DNA of 58,242 nt. Source: an uncultured Alistipes sp. Its GTDB lineage: Bacteria > Bacteroidota > Bacteroidia > Bacteroidales > Rikenellaceae. The stretch spans positions 1-58,242 of the forward strand of contig CALUMQ010000018.1 in the NCBI GenBank assembly GCA_944321765.1. The letters are read 5' to 3'. Each line of letters opens with the position of its first letter. Positions within the stretch are counted from its first letter, which is position 1. The position numbers and the translations under genes are program-made. Below the pieces are notes generated by a model. It ran no database searches and was not told the origin of the DNA. It saw only the letters and a list, made by a program, of their open reading frames with translations. Below are positions 7,442-15,118 of the stretch, piece after piece.

Positions 7442-7480
7442 AAAAAAATACACCGGACGCTCACTTGGAAGCGCCCGGTG
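7442..7480 (-). terminator. Terminator of the xerC-hpf operon
   Basis: On the minus strand CACCGGGCGCT pairs with AGCGTCCGGTG with one mismatch, followed by a T-rich tract. It lies about 40 nt past the hpf stop. Confidence 0.8.
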
Positions 7481-7518
7481 CGGCATCAAAAAAGTTAGGT
7501 TAAAGATTGGTGGGTATT

Positions 7519-7815
7519 TTATTTCTCGAATTTTCCCTTGAACTTGTCCAACTGTCGCTTCAGGGCATCGATCGCTTCGTCCACCGACTCCTCGAAGGCT
7601 TTCGACTGATGGCAGGCCACCAGATCTTCGCCGGGCATGTGCAAGGTGATCGTTGCTATCTTGTTTCCTTTTTCATGATCCTTATCGAGTTTGAGAATGA
7701 CCTCCGCGCCTGTCGAGCGATCGGCGAAACGGTCCAACTTCGCCATCTTGGCATTCACGAATTCGACGAGCTTCTTGTCGGCGTCGAATTTCACGGACTG
7801 AATCTGTACGTTCAT
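7519..7815 (-). CDS. hpf: Ribosome hibernation-promoting factor, short HPF/RaiA type
   Basis: This 98-residue protein covers exactly one HPF/RaiA domain: MNVQIQSVKFDAD, then LVEFVNAKMAKLDRF and the ATITLHMPGEDLVA strand, ending in a basic amphipathic helix DALKRQLDKFKGKFEK. Proteins of this family bind the 30S decoding and tRNA channel in stationary phase and inactivate or dimerise ribosomes. The long-HPF C-terminal dimerisation domain is absent. The gene lies 24 nt after xerC on the same strand, an arrangement common in Bacteroidota, and is followed by a strong terminator. Confidence 0.9.
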   Translation of the reverse strand: MNVQIQSVKFDADKKLVEFVNAKMAKLDRFADRSTGAEVILKLDKDHEKGNKIATITLHMPGEDLVACHQSKAFEESVDEAIDALKRQLDKFKGKFEK

Positions 7816-7839
7816 AGCCTTACGGTTTATAAAAGTTAA

Positions 7840-8742
7840 TCACTTGCCCTCCTTTTCGCGGGGATGGGCCTTCGCGTACACCTCCCGCAGCCGTGCGATG
7901 CTGTTGTGTGTATACACCTGCGTTGCCTGCAGCGACGCATGACCGAGAAGTTCCTGGATCTCCCGCATGTCGGCCCCTCCGTTCAACAGATGTGTCGCAA
8001 AGGTGTGCCGAAGCACATGCGGGCTCTTCTTTCCCTGCACTCCTCCGCGCCCGAGCGCCTCGCAGACGATGCGGTAGACGGTCGTGCGGGATATGCGTTT
8101 TCCTTTATGAGTTAAAAATAGTGCTTTTTCCGATGATTTGCAAATATTTTGCCGTTCAATTAGGTTCAGATAGTGCAAAATCTTCTCGCGCAGAAATTCC
8201 AGCACCGGGACCATGCGCTCCTTGTCTCCCTTGCCGCGCACGCGCAGCGTCGTGAAGTCGTCCGAAAAGTCGTCCCGGTTGACCGCGAGAAGCTCCGCAA
8301 GGCGCAATCCGCAGGTATAGAACATCAGCACGATGAGCGAGTCGCGCTCCGTGGAGAAGTTCTCCGAGTCGTATTCGCACTCGCTGACGATTCCGCTCAT
8401 GCGGCTCTCGGGGACGAACGCCGGCAAACGATGGGGCGTGCGCAGCGAGGAGACGAATTGCGCGACGTTGCGCTCGACAGCTCCCGTGCGTTGCAGCCAG
8501 CGGAACAGCGACCGCAGCGAGGAGACCTCGCGGTTGACCGATGCCGCGCTCAGGTGCCCCTGATCCGAGCGGTAGAGGATCCATTCACGAATATCCTCCG
8601 CCGTGATCCTTCGGGGGTCAAAACGTGCATCGTCGACCCCCAGCCACTCGAGAAAGGCCGTCACGTCGCGACGGTAGTTGCGGACCGTAAGCGGGGAATA
8701 GCGGCGTTCGGTTTCGAGGTATCGGATGAATTCGTCCAGCAT
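7840..8742 (-). CDS. xerC: Tyrosine recombinase XerC/XerD type
   Basis: This 300-residue protein has the full Xer layout. A SAM-like N-terminal core-binding domain (FIRYLETERRYSPLTVRNYRRD) is followed by the catalytic domain with Arg in YTCGLRLAELL, Lys in RGKGDKERMVPV, the HVLRHTFATHLL His-x-x-Arg, the LLGHASLQATQ His and the nucleophile Tyr in VYTH. Its length and the lack of accessory domains point to the housekeeping recombinase that resolves chromosome dimers at dif, rather than an element integrase. XerC versus XerD is not certain from sequence alone. The -7 box ends 5 nt before the ATG. Confidence 0.88.
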   Translation of the reverse strand: MLDEFIRYLETERRYSPLTVRNYRRDVTAFLEWLGVDDARFDPRRITAEDIREWILYRSDQGHLSAASVNREVSSLRSLFRWLQRTGAVERNVAQFVSSLRTPHRLPAFVPESRMSGIVSECEYDSENFSTERDSLIVLMFYTCGLRLAELLAVNRDDFSDDFTTLRVRGKGDKERMVPVLEFLREKILHYLNLIERQNICKSSEKALFLTHKGKRISRTTVYRIVCEALGRGGVQGKKSPHVLRHTFATHLLNGGADMREIQELLGHASLQATQVYTHNSIARLREVYAKAHPREKEGK

Positions 8743-8747
8743 GGAAG

Positions 8748-8775
8748 CAAAGATACGAAAAAACCGTTACCTTTG
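8748..8775. promoter_or_regulatory. Divergent -7 boxes for xerC (minus) and the flavin reductase (plus)
   Basis: The minus strand has a perfect TATCTTTG at 8748-8755, only 5 nt before the xerC ATG. The plus strand has a perfect TACCTTTG at 8768-8775, about 60 nt before the flavin reductase ATG. Neither has an obvious -33 TTG at the right distance. The two boxes are 12 bp apart, so polymerase binding at one should hinder the other. Confidence 0.6.
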
Positions 8776-8835
8776 TCCTGCGGACCCGACGCGTAAACAT
8801 ACTTATTATATAATTAACAATCGTTGTCGCGAAAG

Positions 8836-9414
8836 ATGAAACAGAACTGGAAACCCGGAACGGTGCTCTACCCGCTGCCGGCCGTGCTCGTAAGCTGCGG
8901 CGCAACCCCCGAGGAATACAACATGCTGACCGTGGCATGGACCGGCACGGTCTGCTCCAATCCTCCGATGTGCTACGTTTCGATACGCCCCGAACGGCAC
9001 TCCTACCCCATCATCCGCCGTACCGGTGCCTTCGTCATCAACCTCACCACGCGCTCCCTGGCCCGCGCCACCGACTGGTGCGGCGTGCGTTCGGGGCGCG
9101 ACCACGACAAGTTCCGCGAGATGGGCCTCACCCCCGTGGCTTCGGAGTGTGTCGAGGCGCCCGTCATCGCCGAAGCGCCCGTCAACATCGAGTGCCGCGT
9201 GCGGCAGGTCCTGCCGCTCGGGAGCCACGACATGTTCCTGGCCGAGGTGGTGGGCGTTCAGGCCGACGAAGCCTACATCGATCCGGCAACGGGCAAATTC
9301 TGCCTCGAACGTGCCGAGCCGATCGTCTACTCACACGGAGAGTACTTCGCCCTGGGCGAAGCGCTCGGGCACTTCGGATGGTCCGTGCGCAAGAAAAAGA
9401 CAGGCAAGCGATAA
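8836..9414 (+). CDS. Flavin reductase family protein (FMN-binding split barrel)
   Basis: This 192-residue protein matches the flavin-reductase-like FMN-binding fold: VLVSCGATPEEYNMLTVAWTGTVCSNPPMCYVSIRP at the start of the barrel, RRTGAFVINLTTRS in the middle, and EYFALGEALGHFGWS at the end. Such proteins bind FMN and either reduce flavin with NAD(P)H for a partner monooxygenase or act as flavoredoxin-like electron carriers. No partner oxygenase lies nearby. The ATG at 8836 is preferred over an upstream TTG at 8824. A -7 box lies at 8768-8775. Confidence 0.86.
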   Translation: MKQNWKPGTVLYPLPAVLVSCGATPEEYNMLTVAWTGTVCSNPPMCYVSIRPERHSYPIIRRTGAFVINLTTRSLARATDWCGVRSGRDHDKFREMGLTPVASECVEAPVIAEAPVNIECRVRQVLPLGSHDMFLAEVVGVQADEAYIDPATGKFCLERAEPIVYSHGEYFALGEALGHFGWSVRKKKTGKR

Positions 9415-9652
9415 GGCGCGCCGCATCCACGACGGACCGTGACTTCAGCAGCCCGGCCGAAGGACAGCCCGGCAGCGGAGACTGACGAAACGGATGATTA
9501 TTTTCCCGACTCCGGTCACCCGTTGGAAAAATTTGATTATCTTCGCAAAAGGCATATCGACGACACCGCGTCTTCGATCCGGAAAGGCATGGGCCCCTGC
9601 AACGACGAACCAGAAACCAACCAATAAAACAAACCAACCGAAAGAACCCGCC

Positions 9653-11242
9653 ATGATGAAAAAAGTGATTCTGCTACTCAGCGTCGTGCTGCTGAGCGGA
9701 GCGACATTCGGAGCCGAGGTGAACATCGTCCCGAAACCGCTCTCCGTAACCCTCCGCGAGGGAAGCTTCCACGTTACGTCCCAGACGAAAATCGACTTCG
9801 GGAAGAGTGCCGAACTGCGCCGCAGTGCCGAGATTTTCGCCGAGGCCGTTGCCCCGGTCGTGGGCGGCGTGATGAAGAGCGGCTCGCAGGGAGCCATCTC
9901 GCTGACAGTCGATCCGTCGCTCGAAACCGAAGCCTACACCCTGGAGGTTACCCCCGAACGGATTGCCATCCGCGGAGGCTCGGCCCAGGGAGTCTTCTAC
10001 GGCCTGCAGAGCCTGCGTCAGATGATCGTCGACGGGCAGGGTACGATCCCCGCCGTATCGATCGAGGACAAGCCCTACTTCGGATACCGCGGGGGCATGC
10101 TCGATCCCTGCCGTCACTTCTGGACGGTCGACGAGGTGAAGGAGTACATCGACATCCTGGCCATGCACAAGATGAACCGCTTTCACTGGCACCTCACGGA
10201 GGATCAGGGCTGGCGCATCGAGATCAAGCGCTACCCCGAACTCACGCGTGTGGGATCGATCCGCAAGGAGACCCTCGTGGGACAGTACATGCACTCGAAC
10301 GAGTATGACAAGACCCCCTACGGCGGATACTACACGCAGAAGGAGATCCGCGAGGTTGTGAAGTATGCCGCCGAGCGCTTCATCACGGTGATTCCCGAGA
10401 TCGAACTGCCCGGACACGCCGTGGCGGCGCTGGCCTCCTACCCGTGGCTGGGGTGCAGGGGCGAAGGCTATGAGGTCCGCACCACCTGGGGCATCAGCTC
10501 CGAGGTCTACTGCCCGGGCAAGGAGACGACGTTCGAATTCCTCGAGAACGTCCTCTCCGAGGTGATCGAGCTCTTCCCGTCGAAGTATATCCACATCGGC
10601 GGCGACGAGTGTCCGAAGGAGAGCTGGAAGAGCTGCCCGCTGTGCCAGCAGCGCATCAAGGATGAGGGGCTGAAAGACGAATACGAACTGCAGAGCTACA
10701 CGATCCACCGCATCGAGAAGTGGCTGCGCGACCACGGCCGGGAGATCATCGGCTGGGACGAGATTCTCGAAGGCGGAGTCTCGAAGACGGCCACCGTCAT
10801 GTCGTGGCGCGGTTCGTCGGGAGGTATCGCCGCGGCAAAGGCCGGCAACCACGTCATCATGACCCCCAACACCCACTGCTACCTGGACTACTACCAGACC
10901 AGCACGCCGGTGTATGAGCCGCAGGGCATCGGAGGCTTTCTACCCGTGAGCCGCGTCTACGCGCTCGACCCCTACGACCACCTCAACGACACGGAGCGCA
11001 GCTACATCCTCGGCGTGCAGGCCAACCTGTGGACCGAATACATCGCCACGTTCACCCACGTGAAGCACATGCTGCTGCCGCGTCTGGCCGCCGTCGCCGA
11101 GGTGGGATGGTCCTACGACCGCAAGGATTTCGAGGATTTCCGCCACCGCATGAAGAGCCTGCGCAAGAGCTACGACGCCGCAGGGATCAACTACGCGACC
11201 TACTTCTTCGACAACCTCGACGAGGTGAAGCAGGAGAAGTAG
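9653..11242 (+). CDS. Beta-N-acetylhexosaminidase, GH20, secreted
   Basis: This 529-residue enzyme has a typical Sec signal peptide (MMKKVILLLSVVLLSG, cleavage near TFGAE). An N-terminal GH20b domain comes next, then the GH20 barrel with FHWHLTEDQGWRIEI and the catalytic Asp318-Glu319 pair in HIGGDECPKESW. The enzymes remove terminal beta-GlcNAc or GalNAc from mucin glycans, chitin fragments or other N-acetylhexosaminides by substrate-assisted catalysis. This fits a gut mucin forager, and periplasmic location is expected. It stands alone, with no SusCD pair beside it. A second ATG one codon downstream is an equally good start. Confidence 0.93.
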   Translation: MMKKVILLLSVVLLSGATFGAEVNIVPKPLSVTLREGSFHVTSQTKIDFGKSAELRRSAEIFAEAVAPVVGGVMKSGSQGAISLTVDPSLETEAYTLEVTPERIAIRGGSAQGVFYGLQSLRQMIVDGQGTIPAVSIEDKPYFGYRGGMLDPCRHFWTVDEVKEYIDILAMHKMNRFHWHLTEDQGWRIEIKRYPELTRVGSIRKETLVGQYMHSNEYDKTPYGGYYTQKEIREVVKYAAERFITVIPEIELPGHAVAALASYPWLGCRGEGYEVRTTWGISSEVYCPGKETTFEFLENVLSEVIELFPSKYIHIGGDECPKESWKSCPLCQQRIKDEGLKDEYELQSYTIHRIEKWLRDHGREIIGWDEILEGGVSKTATVMSWRGSSGGIAAAKAGNHVIMTPNTHCYLDYYQTSTPVYEPQGIGGFLPVSRVYALDPYDHLNDTERSYILGVQANLWTEYIATFTHVKHMLLPRLAAVAEVGWSYDRKDFEDFRHRMKSLRKSYDAAGINYATYFFDNLDEVKQEK

Positions 11243-11264
11243 CCGGAAGGTCCGGCTTCGACAC

Positions 11265-11300
11265 AAGGGCCGTATCCCGAATCGGGGATGCGGCCCTTTT
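11265..11300 (+). terminator. Terminator of the GH20 gene
   Basis: AAGGGCCGTATCCC pairs with GGGGATGCGGCCCTT around a short loop, followed by TTTTC. It lies between the convergent GH20 and btuB genes and has a T tail only on the plus strand. Confidence 0.82.
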
Positions 11301-11365
11301 CATCTCCATCCGTACCGGTGTCGCAGCGGGGTATACCGGCATGCTGCACACGAACGGAGCGCTTG

Positions 11366-13483
11366 TTACCGGGAGCGCTTGCCCGCGCCCCATTTGGGGG
11401 TGATCGAGAGGAAGAACTCGGCATTGATGCCCGGCATCGGGCGTGCCAGCACCGAAAGATACTCTTCGTCGAAGAGGTTGTTGACGGCGGCCTTCAGCGA
11501 GAGATCGCACCACGGGAGCGCGAAGCGTTTCGTCACGGAGAGGTTGTTCATGAAATAGGGCGGAAGGTAGCCCGTGATGGTCACATCGTTGCTCGACATC
11601 GTGTAGCGCTGGCTGTAATAGCACCACTGGTAGAGCAACTCCCACGTACGCCAGGTCAGACGTCCCGAGACGGTCGACGACCAGAGCGGCTCGTAGGGAA
11701 GCTGCTTGCCCACCGACTGGTCGGCCGGGCTCATCTTCTCCCCCACGTTGATCGACGGCGCCCACGAGAAGGTGCCGTTCATGCCCAGCTTCCATTCACG
11801 CGCCAGCGCCACGTCGAGGGCCGCCTGCAGCTCCACGCCATAGGCGTGCACCTTCTTGACATTCACCGGCGAGAAGAAGCCCTTGGTCGTGGGCAGCCAC
11901 AGGATCCAGTCGTCGATGCGCTGATCGTACCACGAAGCCGAACCCGAGAGGGTGTAGCGCCCCTCGCGCCCCACGGCGAACGAGAGGCCCGTTTCGTAGG
12001 CCAGGCCGTGTTCGCTCCGCAGGTCGGGGTTGCCGCCCGGAAGGAAATAGAGGTCGTTGAGCGTCGGGAAGCGGTAGTTGCGCGACACGGAGGCCCGCAG
12101 AACGAGGTTGCCGCGCCGCGAAAGGAGGTAGTCGGCAAAGAGAGCCGGAATCGGCGCCCACTCGTCGCCGTACACCTCGCCGCGCAACACGGCCGAGAGG
12201 CCCAGCCGCTCGACGGGGCGCCACTTGACCGAGGCCGAGGCCGAAAGCTCGACACGCCCCTGATCGTATCCAACCACGGCGCGGTCGCCCTCCTGAAGAA
12301 TGATGTTCTTGTCGACGCTCGTGACCAGATGCTGGTAGGCGGCCAGCGATCCGGTGAAGAGCCACCGCCGCCCGATGGCATACTCGCCGTCGAACTGTCC
12401 GTAGAAGGTATCGACCCGGCTCCGCGAACGGGTCATCGAGGTCATGATGCCGTTGCCCGGATCACGCCGGTAGTCGTAGGCCATCCAGGTGTGGATGTAG
12501 CCGGCCCGCGCGCCGAGTTTCCAGTCGCTGCGCAGGTGGTCCCACGACACGACGCTGCGCAGCGTATGCTCCCGCTGCCGGTTCTCGAACTGCCGCTCTT
12601 CGGCATAGTCGGTCGTCAGCATCGGCAGCTCGCGGTTGGAGTTCACGTACCAAAGGTTCACGCCGAAGCGGTCACCGCGTCCGGTGTTGTAGTAGACCTC
12701 CTGCAGCAGGTGCAGGTCACGGAACGATCCGCTCCGGTTCCGCTCGACGGGATAGTACGACCCGATGATGTTCATCTCCTCGTCGTAGAGGTTCTCCTTC
12801 TTGTCGCGGTTGCGGTACTTGAAGTCGTTGGCCGAGGACTGACAGACGGCTCGTGTGGAGAGCTGCCAATGCTCATCGCCCCACGTCAGGCGCAGGAATT
12901 CGTCGAACGTGCGGAACATCCCCACCCCCTGGACATACTGGAGACCGAATCCGTCGGCCGCGGCCGGACGCGTCGAGAGCTTCACCAGACCGCCCAGACC
13001 ACCGCCCGTTTCGTTGACCGACGAGGAGCCGTGCAGCAGCGAGGCATCGTCGATGAAGTAGGCCGGGATCATCGAGAAGTCGGTCATGCCCAGCATGGGG
13101 TTGTTGATCCGCATGCCGTTCCACGTCACCTGCGTGTGCGAAGGGCCCGTGCCGCGGAACGAGACGGTCGAAAGCGTTGCACGTCCGTACTGCTTGACGA
13201 AGAGTGAGGAGTTGAACGTCAGTACGTCGGCCACCGAGAGGGCGATATTCTGGCGAAGGACCGTCGAATCGAAGCGCGTCTGGTCGACACCGATCGACTT
13301 CATCGGCCGCTGGCCCCAGACGGGCACCTCGCGGATGGCAATGGTCCGGGCGGCGGACTCCGCCTCGGGGGATCCGGACTGTGCGGCAAGCCCTCCGGGG
13401 AGAAGCAAAAACCCCGAGAGGCACGCGGCGCACGCCAGGCGGCGGAACAGGCGGAAAGATTGTTTCATGCGAAGGGTCGTCAT
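11366..13483 (-). CDS. btuB: TonB-dependent outer-membrane receptor, BtuB-like (cobalamin)
   Basis: This 705-residue receptor has a signal peptide (FRRLACAACLSGFLLLPGGLAAQ), a plug domain (VADVLTFNSSLFVKQYGRATLSTVSFRGTGPSHTQVTWNGMRINNPMLG) and a long beta barrel that ends in strands such as FFLSITPKWGAGKRSR. Family resemblance alone would give vitamin B12 or siderophore receptor. The cobalamin riboswitch ahead of the operon and the BtuG-like lipoprotein directly upstream make B12 the likely ligand. The start chosen at 13483 overlaps the btuG stop as ATGA, suggesting coupled translation. An inner Met at 13468 would also leave an intact signal peptide. Confidence 0.88.
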   Translation of the reverse strand: MTTLRMKQSFRLFRRLACAACLSGFLLLPGGLAAQSGSPEAESAARTIAIREVPVWGQRPMKSIGVDQTRFDSTVLRQNIALSVADVLTFNSSLFVKQYGRATLSTVSFRGTGPSHTQVTWNGMRINNPMLGMTDFSMIPAYFIDDASLLHGSSSVNETGGGLGGLVKLSTRPAAADGFGLQYVQGVGMFRTFDEFLRLTWGDEHWQLSTRAVCQSSANDFKYRNRDKKENLYDEEMNIIGSYYPVERNRSGSFRDLHLLQEVYYNTGRGDRFGVNLWYVNSNRELPMLTTDYAEERQFENRQREHTLRSVVSWDHLRSDWKLGARAGYIHTWMAYDYRRDPGNGIMTSMTRSRSRVDTFYGQFDGEYAIGRRWLFTGSLAAYQHLVTSVDKNIILQEGDRAVVGYDQGRVELSASASVKWRPVERLGLSAVLRGEVYGDEWAPIPALFADYLLSRRGNLVLRASVSRNYRFPTLNDLYFLPGGNPDLRSEHGLAYETGLSFAVGREGRYTLSGSASWYDQRIDDWILWLPTTKGFFSPVNVKKVHAYGVELQAALDVALAREWKLGMNGTFSWAPSINVGEKMSPADQSVGKQLPYEPLWSSTVSGRLTWRTWELLYQWCYYSQRYTMSSNDVTITGYLPPYFMNNLSVTKRFALPWCDLSLKAAVNNLFDEEYLSVLARPMPGINAEFFLSITPKWGAGKRSR

Positions 13484-14580
13484 TGTTTCCAACAGAAGGC
13501 TCCGGGGATAATTCCGACATAGAACCGGTCGATCAACTCGCCGTCGGCCGCATAGCGGTAGACGATGCCCTGCTGCTGGTAGTCGATGGCATCGGCCACG
13601 TAGACGTCGCCGTTCGACGGATCGACCGTCAGTCCGTAGTATTTCGTATCCTGGTAGGCGATGAAGGGCTGCGTGGGAAGGCTCCGGGCTTCGACCGGCA
13701 TGCGCCAGATGTCGCGGTTGATCCAGTAGAGGGTGTCGCCCGCGCCGTTGAGCTGGATCTCCGAGGGTGCGTCGCCCAGGCTGAAGGTGAACTGCCGCAC
13801 GACATGCATCGTTTCGGGATCGATGCAGTAGAGCGACGGAGCCTCATAGCCGTAGGGGCTCCCCTCATACCCGCCGTCGGTGATTGTCCAGAGGAGGTTG
13901 TTGCGGTCGAGCACCAGCGATGTGGGCTGGATGCCGACCTGCAGTTCGTCGACCACGCTATCCGTCTCGGTATCGATCTTCAGAATGCGGTTCTGGTACG
14001 ACCAGCAGTTCACGAAGAGGTATTTGCCGTACTGCACCATCTGCTCCGTGGAGCCCGACTCCATGCTCATCCCCGGGCATTCGATGTAGCCCGTGATTTC
14101 GTAACGCCGGGGATTGACGATGAAGATGCGGTTGTCCCAGATCTGCGTGACGTAGGCTTTTTCGTCCGAAAGGAAGTGGATGTAGCGCGGCGAGGTCAGA
14201 CCCGTGATGCGTCCCACCTCGCGGGCCGTCGCGAGGTCGATGGCGAAGATCACGTGCGAATTGTTCACCACGACCCATCCGACGTCGTTGCGGATGGTCA
14301 TCGACTGGGCGACGTCGCCCAGCTTGAAGCCGTTCGAGCGGTAGAAGATGCTGTTCTCGACCTGCCGCGTCGCGGGATCATAAAACGACAGGGTGGCATT
14401 CCCGTACTGGAAATTGCCCTCGTTGGTGATGAAGAGTCCCGAATCGGCCAGCGTGAACTCCTCCATCGTGCCATAGTCCCACTTCATGCATCCGCCCGAG
14501 GCGGCCACACACAGCCACACGCCGCACAGTTTCGCGACAAGGCTCCTCCAGGGGATTGAACGACGTTTCAAAACATCCAT
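13480..14580 (-). CDS. btuG: Surface lipoprotein, DUF5074/YncE-like beta-propeller, probable cobalamin-binding BtuG
   Basis: This 366-residue lipoprotein has lipid attachment at Cys31 in the lipobox ASGGC. The mature part is built from repeated propeller blades, with ENQ/NEGNFQYGNATLSFYDPATRQV, QSMTIRNDVGWVVVNNSHVIFAIDLATAREVGRI and later blades of the same form. Bacteroides BtuG proteins are seven-bladed propellers on the cell surface that bind B12 extremely tightly and pass it to BtuB. The order riboswitch, propeller lipoprotein, TonB receptor matches those loci. Earlier in-frame Met codons (14595, 14688) lie in or near the riboswitch expression platform, so 14580 is preferred. The cobalamin role is inferred from context. 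Confidence 0.82.
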   Translation of the reverse strand: MDVLKRRSIPWRSLVAKLCGVWLCVAASGGCMKWDYGTMEEFTLADSGLFITNEGNFQYGNATLSFYDPATRQVENSIFYRSNGFKLGDVAQSMTIRNDVGWVVVNNSHVIFAIDLATAREVGRITGLTSPRYIHFLSDEKAYVTQIWDNRIFIVNPRRYEITGYIECPGMSMESGSTEQMVQYGKYLFVNCWSYQNRILKIDTETDSVVDELQVGIQPTSLVLDRNNLLWTITDGGYEGSPYGYEAPSLYCIDPETMHVVRQFTFSLGDAPSEIQLNGAGDTLYWINRDIWRMPVEARSLPTQPFIAYQDTKYYGLTVDPSNGDVYVADAIDYQQQGIVYRYAADGELIDRFYVGIIPGAFCWKQ

Positions 14581-14737
14581 ATCCGTAACGACCATTTTCC
14601 GCGGCGCCGCCCTCCGATGAGGAAGCGCCGCCCTGCCGCCTGCCGGGAGGTCCGGGCATGGAGAACCGACTGAATGCGTGGAGATCACACGGTGCGATTT
14701 CTGCCTGAAACCCGCAGGAGCAAATCATGCAACAAAG

Positions 14738-14932
14738 GCAAGGCCGGTCTTCTGACTCGTTCCGTCGGCCGCGCCTTCCCGGTCGAAACCAGTGGCAGAG
14801 AGTGCGGCAGGCGACGCGGCCCTGCACGGGGCAGGGCGGCATGGAAGGAACTCACAGCAGCAGGTACTGTTCCGGATTTGCACCGGATTCCCGTTTCACC
14901 GGCCGGGAGTCTTCCCGGCGGAGGAACCTTGC
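14738..14932 (-). promoter_or_regulatory. Cobalamin (adenosylcobalamin) riboswitch
   Basis: The minus strand shows the hallmark elements. P1 pairs GCAAGG (14927-14932) with CCTTGC (14738-14743). The core has CGGTGAAACGGGAATCCGGTG with CAAATCCGGAACAGTACC and CTGCTGCTGTGAG, and the B12-box region AGTCAGAAGACCGGCC lies at the 3' side. It sits upstream of btuG and btuB and should reduce their expression when B12 is plentiful. It lies 158 nt from the btuG ATG, leaving room for an expression platform. Confidence 0.93.
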
Positions 14933-14936
14933 GGGG

Positions 14937-14944
14937 CAAAGATA
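14937..14944 (-). promoter_or_regulatory. -7 promoter box upstream of the cobalamin riboswitch
   Basis: A perfect TATCTTTG lies just 5 nt before the P1 stem of the riboswitch on the minus strand, the right place for transcription to start at the riboswitch 5' end. No clear -33 TTG is seen. Confidence 0.65.
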
Positions 14945-15008
14945 GTGAAATTCCCGCAGATTCCCCGCCCCGCAGGCCGAATGGGGTATAAAAAAGAGGA
15001 TAAAAATT

Positions 15009-15038
15009 TTGCGCGTCCGACGGTTTGGATTACCTTTG
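15009..15038 (+). promoter_or_regulatory. Promoter of gcvP
   Basis: TTG at 15009-15011 and the perfect TACCTTTG at 15031-15038 are separated by 19 nt, 80 nt before the ATG. It is divergent from the btuG promoter. Confidence 0.78.
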
Positions 15039-15118
15039 TATGCGCCGATTCCCACTCCCCGCCGGGAGCGGACAAAAGCGGCCGAACCCGAGAATCCGCA
15101 AAACCTAAATATCCCAAC

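Noticed and set aside
7840-8742. The xerC gene as a second mobile-element integrase near tRNA-Glu
   Set aside because: Its length, motif set and operon with hpf fit the housekeeping Xer recombinase; it has no Arm domain and no att-like repeats nearby.
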